In this document: positions 30,263 through 38,604 of the stretch, one piece after another
How the letters are laid out: each line of letters starts with the position of its first letter
Numbering within the stretch: the first letter of the stretch is position 1
NCBI RefSeq assembly: GCF_900107735.1
Contig: NZ_FNQV01000001.1
Coordinates: forward strand, 203,034 to 267,033
DNA length: 64,000 nt
Direction: 5' to 3'
DNA from: Bowdeniella nasicola
Lineage (GTDB): Bacteria; Actinomycetota; Actinomycetes; Actinomycetales; Actinomycetaceae
Program-made: the position numbers and the translations under genes
The notes under the pieces: model-generated
The model's database searches: none
What the model was told of the DNA's origin: nothing
The model's input: only the letters and a program-made list of their open reading frames with translations

Positions 30263-31366
30263 TCAGTAGACCATTTTCATGGCTTCGCGCACTTCCGCGA
30301 GAGTGTGATCAGCGACCTCGTTTGCGCGTTCGTTTCCGGCCTTCAGGACGTCAAGGAGGTAGGCCTCGTCGTTCATGAGCTCCAGGCGGCGCGCACGGAT
30401 CGGTGCCAGGTGATCGTTGACCGCGGCCGTGACCTCGGCCTTCAGCGCGCCACCGCCGCCGTCGCCGATCCGCTCGGCGATCGCCTCGGGGGCTTCGCCC
30501 GAACACAGGGAGGCGATGAGGAGGAGGTTCGCGACCTCGGGGCGGCCCACCGGGTCATAGGTGATGTGGCGGTCGGAATCGGTGACCGCTTTTCTTAGGA
30601 TCTTCGCGGTGGTATCGGCGTCCATTCCGAGCTCGATCGTGTTGCCGCGCGACTTGCTCATCTTCGTCCCGTCGGTGCCAAGGACGGCCTGGGCCTCCGA
30701 TAGCAGGGCTTCGGGGCGACGGAAGACGGGACGCTTCTTATCGACGCGGCCGTAGCGCTTGTCGAAGCGCTGGGCAATGACGCGGGCCTGCTCCAGGTGG
30801 GGGACCTGGTCCTTGCCTACGGGCACGATATTGGCCTTGCAGAACAGGATGTCGGCCGCCTGGTGCACGGGGTAGGTCAGCAGCAGGCCGCTCATCGCGC
30901 GCCCACCCGTCGCCTCGAGTTCGGCCTTCACCGTCGGGTTGCGGTGCAGCTCGGACTCGGTGACAAGCGAGAGGAAGGGGAGCATGAGCTGGTTGAGCGC
31001 CGGGACCGCCGAGTGGTTAAAGATGGTGGAGCGCTCCGGGTCGATGCCGGCGGCAAGGTAATCCGCGAGCAAGCCAATGACGCGCTCGCGAATGGGGCCG
31101 ACGCCGTCGCGGTCGGTGATGACCTGGTAGTCCGCCACGAGCAGCCACGTCTCGACGCCCTTATCCTGCAAGATGACGCGGTTTTTCAGCGTACCGAGGT
31201 AGTGGCCGAGGTGGAGGGCGCCCGTCGGGCGGTCGCCCGTCAGGACGCGGAAACGGGAGGCGTCCTTGTCGATCTCGGCCTCGATCTCAAGGGAGCGGGC
31301 ACGGGTGCGGGCGAGGGAGGCCTCCGAGGTCGTCGCGGCGAGGTCGGCGTCCGTGGCGGTGGTCAT
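30263..31366 (-). CDS. trpS: Tryptophan--tRNA ligase
   Basis: Class I aminoacyl-tRNA synthetase charging tRNA-Trp. The HIGH motif is read as TGALHLGHYLG and the KMSKS motif as TKMSKSRGNTIEL. The N-terminal extension of about 40 residues is mostly Ala/Thr/Glu. It is 367 residues, normal for bacterial TrpRS. ATG 31366 has AAAGGA upstream and overlaps the glgX stop (ATGA), so it is the second gene after glgX, an unusual pairing of glycogen and translation genes. Confidence 0.96.
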   Translation of the reverse strand: MTTATDADLAATTSEASLARTRARSLEIEAEIDKDASRFRVLTGDRPTGALHLGHYLGTLKNRVILQDKGVETWLLVADYQVITDRDGVGPIRERVIGLLADYLAAGIDPERSTIFNHSAVPALNQLMLPFLSLVTESELHRNPTVKAELEATGGRAMSGLLLTYPVHQAADILFCKANIVPVGKDQVPHLEQARVIAQRFDKRYGRVDKKRPVFRRPEALLSEAQAVLGTDGTKMSKSRGNTIELGMDADTTAKILRKAVTDSDRHITYDPVGRPEVANLLLIASLCSGEAPEAIAERIGDGGGGALKAEVTAAVNDHLAPIRARRLELMNDEAYLLDVLKAGNERANEVADHTLAEVREAMKMVY

Positions 31367-33675
31367 GGTGTCCTTTCCGACAGGTAGATCTGCATGGACA
31401 GGGGCTCGAGGCTCACCTGATCGGTGGCGTTATACAGGGCGTGCTCATCGGTCGTCGGGCGTGACCAGGATGAATCCCATTTCAGTCGCCACCCGAGGAC
31501 GCGCGTGGCGCCGCCACCGTTTTCTATCGTACGTCCCGCCGCGAGGCTCACCGTGACATCGCTCAGGGAGCCATTAAAGACGACGAGCGCATCGCGTCCC
31601 GTACCCTTGCCCGAGCGCAGCATTTGCAGGGCGCGGTTATACGGGTCGTGCCATTGGGCGGCCTGGCGGGGCGTCGCATCGGCCGAGAACCAGGCGAGGT
31701 CCGGCACGCTGTCACCGCGCGCGGGCCGGCCCGAGGCGAACCGGATGGGCCGAAGCGCCGGATTCTCCCGGCGCAGTCGCAGCAGGTAGGCGGTGGTTTC
31801 CGCGAGATCGTACTGCCAGTCGGCCAGCTCCCAGTTCAGCCAGGAGATCTCGTTGTCCTGGCAGTAGGCGTTGTTATTGCCCTGCTGGCTGCGGCCGAAC
31901 TCATCGCCGGCGGTGATCATCGGGACACCGGCCGAGACGACGAGGGTGCCGAGCATGTTGCGGATCGACTGCTGGCGGGCGGGGATGATTGCGGCGGCGA
32001 TATCGTCGTCGGCCTGGAAACCTTCCATGCCGTGATTCCACGACAGGTTCTTATTCGTCCCGTCGCGGTTATCTTCGCCGTTGGCCTCGTTGTGTTTGTG
32101 GTTATAGGACACGAGGTCGGCCATCGTGAAGCCGTCGTGGGCGGTGATGAAGTTGATCGAGCCGAGGGGGCCGCGGCCGCCGGGGACCTCGCCGGAGGAG
32201 AACAGGTCCGCCGAGCCGGAGATGCGGTTACCGAAATCGGTCAGGGCGCTTGGCGCATGACCGTGGGCCTGGCGGGCCGCGTCGGCGAGCCAGTAGGTGC
32301 GCATCGTGTCGCGGTAGCGGTCGTTCCAATCGGCAAGCGGGGAGGGGAACTGGCCGGTGCGCCAGCCGTGCGGTCCCATGTCCCACGGCTCGGTGATGAG
32401 CTTGGTATCGCGCAAGACGGGATCCGTGGCGAGCGCGGACAGGAATGGGTGGTGGTCGGTGAAGTGCTCGCGGTGGCGGCCGAGCGTGACGGCGAGGTCG
32501 AAGCGGAAACCGTCGACGCCGATGTCCTGGACCCAGTAGCGCAGCGAGTCCAAGGCGAGCTGGACGACGCGCGTGCGGCGGAAGTCCAGTGTGTTGCCAC
32601 AGCCGGTGTAATCCAGGCAGGTGCCGTCGGGATTGTGCAGGTAGTAGCCGGCGGCATCGAGCCCGCGCATCGACAGGCTCATGCCCTCATAGCCGGCCTC
32701 GCACGTGTGGTTATAGACGACGTCGAGAATCACTTCGATGCCTGCCTGGTGCAGCAGCTCGACCATGCCGGTGACTTCCTCGACGACGGCCTGCGCGCCG
32801 CGGCGCTGGGCATGCTCCGTGGCATAGGAGGGTTCGGGCGCGAAAAAGCCGAGGGTGTTATAGCCCCAGTAGTTCGTCAGGCCCTTGTCCGCGAGGAAGG
32901 GCTCGGGCATCATCGCGTGGATGGGCAGCAGCTCCAGCGACGTGATGCCAAGGCGCTTGAGGTGGGCGATGAATGCCGGATGGGCGAGGCCCGCGTAGGT
33001 GCCGCGCAGGTGCTCGGGCACATCGGGATGCAGTTGGGTCAGGCCCTTGACGTGGCCTTCGTAGATTACGGTTTGGCGCCACGGCACCCGCGGCCGCGAA
33101 TGCGCCGCCGAGAACTGGGTGTCGATGACGACGCCACGGCGCGCATAGCCGATCGTGTCCTTCGGGCTGGGGGTTAGCGGCAGCAGGGGAGTCCCATCCT
33201 CGCCGCGCACATGATCGTAGAGCGCGTCATCGAGCGTGACGGCGCCGCACACGGCACGGGCATAGGGATCGAGCAACAGGCGGTCGGGATTGAAGCGCTG
33301 GGCGGTTGCCACATCCCAGCGCCCGTGGGCGCGAAACCCGTAGGCGGTGCCGGGCAGGATGCCCGGGACGTGGCCGTGCCACACGCCGTGCACGGGGCCC
33401 TCCAGCAGCCAGGGTTCTTCAATTTCCTGGTCGCCGTCGTGCCGAAAGAAGCACACCTCGATCCCCGTGGCGCGGGGAGCATACACGGCGACGTCGACGC
33501 CACCGGCGACGCGGTGCACGCCGAGGCGGCCACGGTCGGAGGCGGGCTGATTGACGCGCTTTACTGACGCGCGAAGCGGAAGTGACACGCTGCCATTATC
33601 CCCCTCGGTAGGTGACATATCGCCATGCGCGCCGTCGTAGGGACTGTGAGAATGGTCCGCTTTAAAAACGGACAT
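31363..33675 (-). CDS. glgX: Glycogen debranching enzyme
   Basis: GH13 isoamylase-type enzyme that removes branches from limit-dextrin glycogen. It has an N-terminal CBM48-like domain (GGVDVAVYAPRATGIEVCFF), VIYEGHVKGLTQLHPDVP, GFRFDLAVTLG with the nucleophile Asp, KLITEPWDMGPHG with the acid Glu and FITAHDGFTM. ATG 33675 is chosen because AAGGGG lies 6 bases upstream, giving 770 residues; ATG 33618 or GTG 33588 would give a length nearer the family average. It complements the GlgE cluster 4.5 kb away and overlaps trpS. Confidence 0.93.
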   Translation of the reverse strand: MSVFKADHSHSPYDGAHGDMSPTEGDNGSVSLPLRASVKRVNQPASDRGRLGVHRVAGGVDVAVYAPRATGIEVCFFRHDGDQEIEEPWLLEGPVHGVWHGHVPGILPGTAYGFRAHGRWDVATAQRFNPDRLLLDPYARAVCGAVTLDDALYDHVRGEDGTPLLPLTPSPKDTIGYARRGVVIDTQFSAAHSRPRVPWRQTVIYEGHVKGLTQLHPDVPEHLRGTYAGLAHPAFIAHLKRLGITSLELLPIHAMMPEPFLADKGLTNYWGYNTLGFFAPEPSYATEHAQRRGAQAVVEEVTGMVELLHQAGIEVILDVVYNHTCEAGYEGMSLSMRGLDAAGYYLHNPDGTCLDYTGCGNTLDFRRTRVVQLALDSLRYWVQDIGVDGFRFDLAVTLGRHREHFTDHHPFLSALATDPVLRDTKLITEPWDMGPHGWRTGQFPSPLADWNDRYRDTMRTYWLADAARQAHGHAPSALTDFGNRISGSADLFSSGEVPGGRGPLGSINFITAHDGFTMADLVSYNHKHNEANGEDNRDGTNKNLSWNHGMEGFQADDDIAAAIIPARQQSIRNMLGTLVVSAGVPMITAGDEFGRSQQGNNNAYCQDNEISWLNWELADWQYDLAETTAYLLRLRRENPALRPIRFASGRPARGDSVPDLAWFSADATPRQAAQWHDPYNRALQMLRSGKGTGRDALVVFNGSLSDVTVSLAAGRTIENGGGATRVLGWRLKWDSSWSRPTTDEHALYNATDQVSLEPLSMQIYLSERTP

Positions 33676-33698
33676 TGGCCGCCCCTTGGCGCGCGTGG

Positions 33699-33705
33699 CA
33701 CAGTA
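33699..33705. promoter_or_regulatory. Overlapping divergent -10 elements of glgX and etfB
   Basis: On the minus strand TACTGT (33705-33700) fits a -10 for glgX with an 18-base leader. On the plus strand the same bases read CACAGT (33699-33704), 7 bases before ATG 33712 of etfB. Use from both sides would be mutually exclusive. Confidence 0.4.
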
Positions 33706-33711
33706 GAAGGC

Positions 33712-34503
33712 ATGAAGGTAGTTGTACTTGTCAAACACGTTCCCGACGTGCAGTCGGAGCGACGAATTGACGATGGCCTGCTCGTGCGCGGCGAAGACGA
33801 TGTGCTCAACGAGGTCGACGAAAACGCCGTCGAGGCCGCCGTCGTGCTCGTCGAAGAGGCCGGCGGCGAAGTGATCGCCGTGACGATGGGACCCGAGGAT
33901 GCTGTCGACGCGGTGCGTCGGGCCCTGCAGATGGGCGCCGATTCCGGCCTGCACGTCTGCGATGAGGAGCTCGCGGGCACCGATGCGCTCGGCACCGCAC
34001 GGGTGCTCGCCGCCGCCGTGCGCCGCATCGGCGATGTCGATTTGGTGCTGGCCGGAATGTCCGCGGCCGATGGCGACATGGGCGTCGTGCCCGCAGCCCT
34101 CGCCGCCGACCTCAACTGGCCGGTCCTTTCCGTCGCCGCCGAGCTCTCGGTAGCCGACGGCGCTGCCACGATCACGCGCACCGTCGATCGGACCGATGAG
34201 ACGCTGCGCGCCCAGTTGCCCGCCGTCGTCTCCGTGACCGACCAGGTCAACGAACCGCGCATTCCCGCCTTCAAGGCGATGATGGCCGCGCGCAAGAAGC
34301 AGGTGGAAGAAATTGACCTCGCCGAGCTCGGACTCGCGGACGCCGTCGAGGCCGATTCCGGCGCACTGCTCGGCCGACAGGGGGCCGGCACCGCGGTACG
34401 CGAGGCCGCCGAGAAGCCCGCCCGCGAAGCCGGCACCGTCATCACGGATACCGGGGACGCCGGACAACAGCTCGCCCACTACCTGGCCAAGGTGATGAAA
34501 TGA
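33712..34503 (+). CDS. etfB: Electron transfer flavoprotein beta subunit
   Basis: A 263-residue soluble ETF subunit that with EtfA carries electrons from acyl-CoA dehydrogenase-type enzymes. It starts MKVVVLVKHVPDVQSE, contains LAGMSAADGDMGVVP (AMP/FAD-binding region) and PRIPAFKAMMAARKKQVEE near the C-terminus. ATG 33712 is the natural start and fits a leaderless message; longer in-frame starts would lie inside the divergent glgX. The stop overlaps etfA (ATGA). No dehydrogenase or ETF:quinone oxidoreductase is in the window. Confidence 0.95.
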   Translation: MKVVVLVKHVPDVQSERRIDDGLLVRGEDDVLNEVDENAVEAAVVLVEEAGGEVIAVTMGPEDAVDAVRRALQMGADSGLHVCDEELAGTDALGTARVLAAAVRRIGDVDLVLAGMSAADGDMGVVPAALAADLNWPVLSVAAELSVADGAATITRTVDRTDETLRAQLPAVVSVTDQVNEPRIPAFKAMMAARKKQVEEIDLAELGLADAVEADSGALLGRQGAGTAVREAAEKPAREAGTVITDTGDAGQQLAHYLAKVMK

Positions 34504-35429
34504 CCACGCTCATTGTGCTGCGCACCCCCGATCTTCCGCTTGCCACCGAGCTCGCCGCCGCCGCGGCCCCCCTCGGTGAGGTTGCGGCGCTCGACCTGAC
34601 CGGCGAGCTCGCGGCCGATGCGCTGCCCGTTGCTACTGTGTTCCGTCCCACCGGGGCGGGCGATTTCACGACGGCGCCGGGCGCGGCCGCCGCGATCGCA
34701 GCGGCCACCCGAGCTGAGGCTTCGATCGATCTCGTGCTCATTGACGCGTCGTTCGCCGGTAAGGAGATCGCGGGCTACGCGGCCTCCGTGCTGGATTCGG
34801 CCGTCGTGACCGATGCGGCCAACCTGCGCCTAGAGGGCGACCAGATTCTTGCCGATCGCACCGTCCTTGCCGGGACGTGGACGACGACGTGCGCGCTCAC
34901 GCGCGGCGTCGGCGTCATCGCGCTCGCCCCAGGCAGCCTCGATCAGGCCGTCGACCTGCCCGCTGCCGGCAACGCCACCCTCGTGGACCTGGACGTCGAG
35001 CTGCCGCCGGCCGCGGCCGCCACCGAAGTGGTCTCCCGCACCCCACAGGACTTCGGCGACGGCATGCCGCTGGAGGGCGCCGATATCGTCGTCGTCGCGG
35101 GACGCGGCGTCGAGGGAGATTTCACCCTCGTGCGCGAACTCGCCGACCAGCTCGGGGCTGCCGTTGGCGCCACCCGCGTTGCCACCGACGAGGGGTGGAT
35201 CGAACACACCGCGCAGATCGGCCAGACCGGCGTCGTCATCCGCCCGCGCATTTATCTTGGGCTGGGCGTCTCCGGCGCGATCCACCACACCGTCGGGATG
35301 CAAAACAGCGAGATCATCATCGCCGTCAATACCGATTCGGAGGCGCCGATTTTCGAGATCGCGGACTTCGGAATCGTCGGCGACCTCAACGACGTCGTGC
35401 CGCAGCTCATCGCGGCCCTGAAGGGTTAA
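34500..35429 (+). CDS. etfA: Electron transfer flavoprotein alpha subunit
   Basis: A 309-residue FAD-binding partner of EtfB. The C-terminal FAD-binding domain is well conserved: VVAGRGVEGDFTLV, IGQTGVVIRPRIYLGLGVSG, AIHHTVGMQNSEIIIAVN and the closing IFEIADFGIVGDLNDVVPQL. It overlaps etfB by 4 bases and is followed after 8 bases by a cysteine desulfurase, the same order seen in many actinobacteria. Confidence 0.96.
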   Translation: MTTLIVLRTPDLPLATELAAAAAPLGEVAALDLTGELAADALPVATVFRPTGAGDFTTAPGAAAAIAAATRAEASIDLVLIDASFAGKEIAGYAASVLDSAVVTDAANLRLEGDQILADRTVLAGTWTTTCALTRGVGVIALAPGSLDQAVDLPAAGNATLVDLDVELPPAAAATEVVSRTPQDFGDGMPLEGADIVVVAGRGVEGDFTLVRELADQLGAAVGATRVATDEGWIEHTAQIGQTGVVIRPRIYLGLGVSGAIHHTVGMQNSEIIIAVNTDSEAPIFEIADFGIVGDLNDVVPQLIAALKG

Positions 35430-35437
35430 TTAGCGCA

Positions 35438-36592
35438 GTGCGCGCCTACCTCGATCACGCGGCGACCAGCCGAATTCGGCCGGTCGCCGCCGAGGCCTAC
35501 GCCCGGGAGCTGACCCGCACGGGCAATCCGTCCTCGCTGCACACCGCGGGGAGGGCCGCTCGGGCGCGGCTGGAAGAAGCCCGCGAGCGCATCGCCGAAC
35601 TCCTTGGCGCCCGCAGCAGCGAAGTCGTCTTCACTTCGGGCGGATCCGAGGCCGACGCCATCGCGATCAGCGGGATTCCCGAGGCACTCATCGAGCGTGG
35701 CCAGCGCGCGGACACGGTGATCTCCGCGATCGAGCACGACGCGATCCGACTGAGCGCCCGGCGCGCCGCCAAGCTGCACGACTACCGGCTGCACGAGATC
35801 GGGACCGATGCGGCGGGCCGGCTCGACCTCGCCGAATTGGATGAGGCGTTAACAAGCGGCGTCGGCCTCGTCTCGGTCATGTGGGCCAACAACGAGACCG
35901 GCGTCATCCAGCCCCTATCCGAGGTTATCGAGCGGGCCCACGCCGCCGGGGCCCTCGTGCATTCCGACGCCGTCCAGGCCGTCGGGCGCGTCCCCGTGAA
36001 CTTTCACGACTCCGGTCTCGCGGCACTCAGCCTCACCGGCCACAAGATCGGCGCCCCCGTCGGCACCGGCGTCCTGCTTGCCCGCACCGATACGCCCATC
36101 CACGACATTCGCCCCGGCGGCGGCCAAGAACGCGGCATCCGCTCCGGCACCCTCGACGTGGCCGGCGCGTGCGCCCTCGCGGCCGCGCTCGACGCCGCGA
36201 TCGAGGACCTCGAATCCCAGCGCGAGCGGCTCACTGCCTACACCGAGCGGCTGCGCGCAGCCCTCAGCACGCTGCCCGGAGTCCGCCTCACCGGTGAGGG
36301 CAGCGAGCAGCTGCCCGGCTTCACGCACCTCATCGTGACGGACGCGAACCCCGAGGCGCTCCTGCTGCTCGCCGATATGGCCGGCATCGCCACCGCCTCC
36401 TCCTCGGCCTGCCACGCCGGCGTCCAGTCCTTATCCCACGTCGTGCGCGCGCTCGGCTACCGCGATGAGGATCGAATCGCGCCGCTGCGCCTCTCGCTCG
36501 GCTGGGACACCACCGAGGACGAGGTCGCCCACGCGATCACCGAACTGCCGGGCGTCATCGCCCAGGCCCGAGCCGCCGGAGGTGGCGCATGA
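35438..36592 (+). CDS. Cysteine desulfurase (IscS/NifS-like)
   Basis: PLP enzyme of 384 residues releasing sulfur from cysteine. It starts [20 protein letters not shown]. The PLP lysine is in [16 protein letters not shown], cofactor-contact His/Asp segments are [14 protein letters not shown], and the persulfide-forming Cys is in [13 protein letters not shown] 35438 lies 8 bases after etfA and is the only start consistent with homologues; AAGGG lies somewhat upstream. Its 3' end overlaps mnmA, and the sulfur it frees is needed for the MnmA reaction. Confidence 0.94.
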   Translation: MRAYLDHAATSRIRPVAAEAYARELTRTGNPSSLHTAGRAARARLEEARERIAELLGARSSEVVFTSGGSEADAIAISGIPEALIERGQRADTVISAIEHDAIRLSARRAAKLHDYRLHEIGTDAAGRLDLAELDEALTSGVGLVSVMWANNETGVIQPLSEVIERAHAAGALVHSDAVQAVGRVPVNFHDSGLAALSLTGHKIGAPVGTGVLLARTDTPIHDIRPGGGQERGIRSGTLDVAGACALAAALDAAIEDLESQRERLTAYTERLRAALSTLPGVRLTGEGSEQLPGFTHLIVTDANPEALLLLADMAGIATASSSACHAGVQSLSHVVRALGYRDEDRIAPLRLSLGWDTTEDEVAHAITELPGVIAQARAAGGGA

Positions 36593-37677
36593 AGGTCCTT
36601 GCCGCACTGTCCGGGGGAGTGGACTCCGCCGTCGCCGCCGCCCGCGCCGTCGATGCTGGCCATGACGTCGTCGGCGTCCACATGGCCCTCAGCAAGTCGC
36701 GCGCCCAGCACCGCACGGGCTCGCGCGGCTGCTGTTCCATCGAGGACGCCTCCGATGCGCAACGAGCCGCCGCCCACCTCGGCATTCCCTACTACGTGTG
36801 GGACCTGTCGGACGAGTTTGAGGACTTCGTGGTCGCCGATTTCCTCGCCGAATACGAGGCCGGACGCACCCCCAATCCGTGCGTGCGCTGCAACGAGCAC
36901 ATCAAGTTCGCGGCGCTCGCGGACCGCGGCAGCGCCCTCGGTTTTGATGCCGTCGCGACCGGGCACTACGCCCAGCTGATTCCCGGGCTCACCCCCACGC
37001 CCGAATTGCACCGCGCCGTCGACCGCTTCAAGGACCAGTCCTACGTCCTTGCCGTCATGGGCCAGGAGCGCCTGACGCATTCGCTGTTCCCCCTCGGCGA
37101 TGTCGCAAGCAAGGACGAGGTCCGTGCCGAGGCTGAGGCCCGCGGACTGCGCGTGTCCGCCAAGCCGGACTCCTACGACATATGCTTCGTCGCCGACGGC
37201 GATACCTCCGGCTTCCTGCGCCGCCGCCTCGGCTCGCGCCCGGGCGCCATCCTCGATGCGAGCGGCAAGGAGATCGGCGAGCATCGCGGTGCCTACGCCT
37301 ACACTGTTGGCCAGCGCCGCGGCCTCGGCCTGACCGTGCCCGCCGCCGACGGCCGGCCGCGCTACGTCCTGGAAGTCAACACCGCCGCGAATACCGTTAC
37401 TGTGGGGCCGAAGGAAGCCCTATCGGTTAGCGCGATCACCGGCCGCGATATCGTCTGGCTCGCACCCGATGACGACGGCGAATCCGGCGATATTACGATC
37501 CAGGTGCGGGCCCACGGCCGCGACATCCCCGCCACGATCTCCCGCGAGGGAGATACCCTGAGCGTCGAGCTCGGTGAGCAGTTGCGTGGGATCGCGCCTG
37601 GCCAGTCCCTCGTCGTCTACCGCGGCACGCGCGTCCTTGGCCAAGCCACGATCAGCGGCGCCAGGCGAGTGGAATGA
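36589..37677 (+). CDS. mnmA: tRNA-specific 2-thiouridylase MnmA
   Basis: ATP-dependent enzyme that puts 2-thiouridine at wobble position 34 of tRNA-Lys, -Glu and -Gln. The PP-loop is [14 protein letters not shown]; the two catalytic cysteines are in [12 protein letters not shown] and [19 protein letters not shown] and FLRRRLG are also typical. The C-terminal beta-barrel domains are present. Its 362 residues are the usual size. ATG overlaps the cysteine desulfurase stop (ATGA); NudC follows with the same overlap. Confidence 0.97.
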   Translation: MKVLAALSGGVDSAVAAARAVDAGHDVVGVHMALSKSRAQHRTGSRGCCSIEDASDAQRAAAHLGIPYYVWDLSDEFEDFVVADFLAEYEAGRTPNPCVRCNEHIKFAALADRGSALGFDAVATGHYAQLIPGLTPTPELHRAVDRFKDQSYVLAVMGQERLTHSLFPLGDVASKDEVRAEAEARGLRVSAKPDSYDICFVADGDTSGFLRRRLGSRPGAILDASGKEIGEHRGAYAYTVGQRRGLGLTVPAADGRPRYVLEVNTAANTVTVGPKEALSVSAITGRDIVWLAPDDDGESGDITIQVRAHGRDIPATISREGDTLSVELGEQLRGIAPGQSLVVYRGTRVLGQATISGARRVE

Positions 37678-38510
37678 GTACCCTGCCGATGCCGCTCGTG
37701 CGGGCAATGATCGATCTTGATACGCCCGCCCGCATGGCCGATCACCTACTACCCACGCTCGCGGCCGATCCGACCACACTCGCAATAGCCGTCTCGCGTC
37801 GCGGCCTGCTGGAAAGCCCGCTGATCGCGCCGCTGGCGGGCCGCCTCCCACTTGCCTACCTCGGGCGCTACGACGGCGCCGCACTCGTCCTCACCGACTC
37901 CACTAGCGCTGATCAGGGGCTGCGCGAGATTGGGCTCGAACTATCCGCGGCCGACGCCGCGTACGCCGCCGTTGCCGTCGCGCTGCGCCAGTGGCAAGCC
38001 GACTCCCACTGTGTCGCGTGCGGCGCACCGGCAGCCCTCATCCAATCCGGCTGGGTCTTTCGCTGCACCGACTGTGGCGCCGAACGCTACCCGCGCACCG
38101 ACCCCTGCATCATCGTCGCCGTCACCGACGACGCCGACCGCCTCCTGCTCGCCCGCGCCGCGCACTTCGCCTACCCTCGGGCCTCCGTCCTCGCAGGCTA
38201 CGTTGAGCCCGGCGAATCGCTCGAAGCCGCGGTCGCCCGCGAAGTTTTCGAAGAAGCCGGTGTCCACGTGCACGATGTGACCTACCGCGGCTCCCAGCCC
38301 TGGCCGTTCCCACGCTCCCTCATGTGCGCCTTCACCGCCCGCACCTCTGGCACGCCCGAGCCCGTCATCGACGGCGAGGAAATCGTGGAAGCCGCGTTCC
38401 TCAGCCGCGAGGACGTCGCCGCCCGCATCGCCGCCGGAACCCTGCAACTTCCCTCAGGCATCTCGGTGGCATGGAGCCTCGTTTCCGACTGGCTCGAATC
38501 ACCTGCCTAG
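37674..38510 (+). CDS. nudC: NAD(+) diphosphatase / decapping enzyme NudC
   Basis: Nudix hydrolase of 278 residues splitting NAD(H) and removing NAD caps from RNA. The zinc ribbon is CVACG…CTDCG, the Nudix box [20 protein letters not shown] is followed by AGV, and the NudC signature reads [15 protein letters not shown] overlaps the mnmA stop (ATGA). It is the last gene of the etf-sulfur operon and is next to uvrD2, as in mycobacteria. The 94-base gap that follows has only a weak hairpin (38539-38555). Confidence 0.96.
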   Translation: MSTLPMPLVRAMIDLDTPARMADHLLPTLAADPTTLAIAVSRRGLLESPLIAPLAGRLPLAYLGRYDGAALVLTDSTSADQGLREIGLELSAADAAYAAVAVALRQWQADSHCVACGAPAALIQSGWVFRCTDCGAERYPRTDPCIIVAVTDDADRLLLARAAHFAYPRASVLAGYVEPGESLEAAVAREVFEEAGVHVHDVTYRGSQPWPFPRSLMCAFTARTSGTPEPVIDGEEIVEAAFLSREDVAARIAAGTLQLPSGISVAWSLVSDWLESPA

Positions 38511-38604
38511 CGCGAATCGAGTCCGTGGGGGATTGGTCGCGAGTTTCAAGCTCGCTCCTGTGCGCATCGCCCAATGTCAGTACCCACCTGAGACAATGGC
38601 AGCG

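Noticed and set aside
31624..33177. A 517-codon plus-strand frame opposite glgX
   Set aside because: Shadow of glgX, with low-complexity Val/Gly/Ala content and no motif.
33676..34479. N-terminal extension of the glgX frame across the divergent etfB gene
   Set aside because: The extension lies opposite etfB and does not resemble debranching enzymes; ATG 33675 has a good ribosome binding site.
34877..35437. N-terminal extension of the cysteine desulfurase frame back through etfA
   Set aside because: The added residues are Arg/His-rich nonsense; homologues begin at [10 protein letters not shown].
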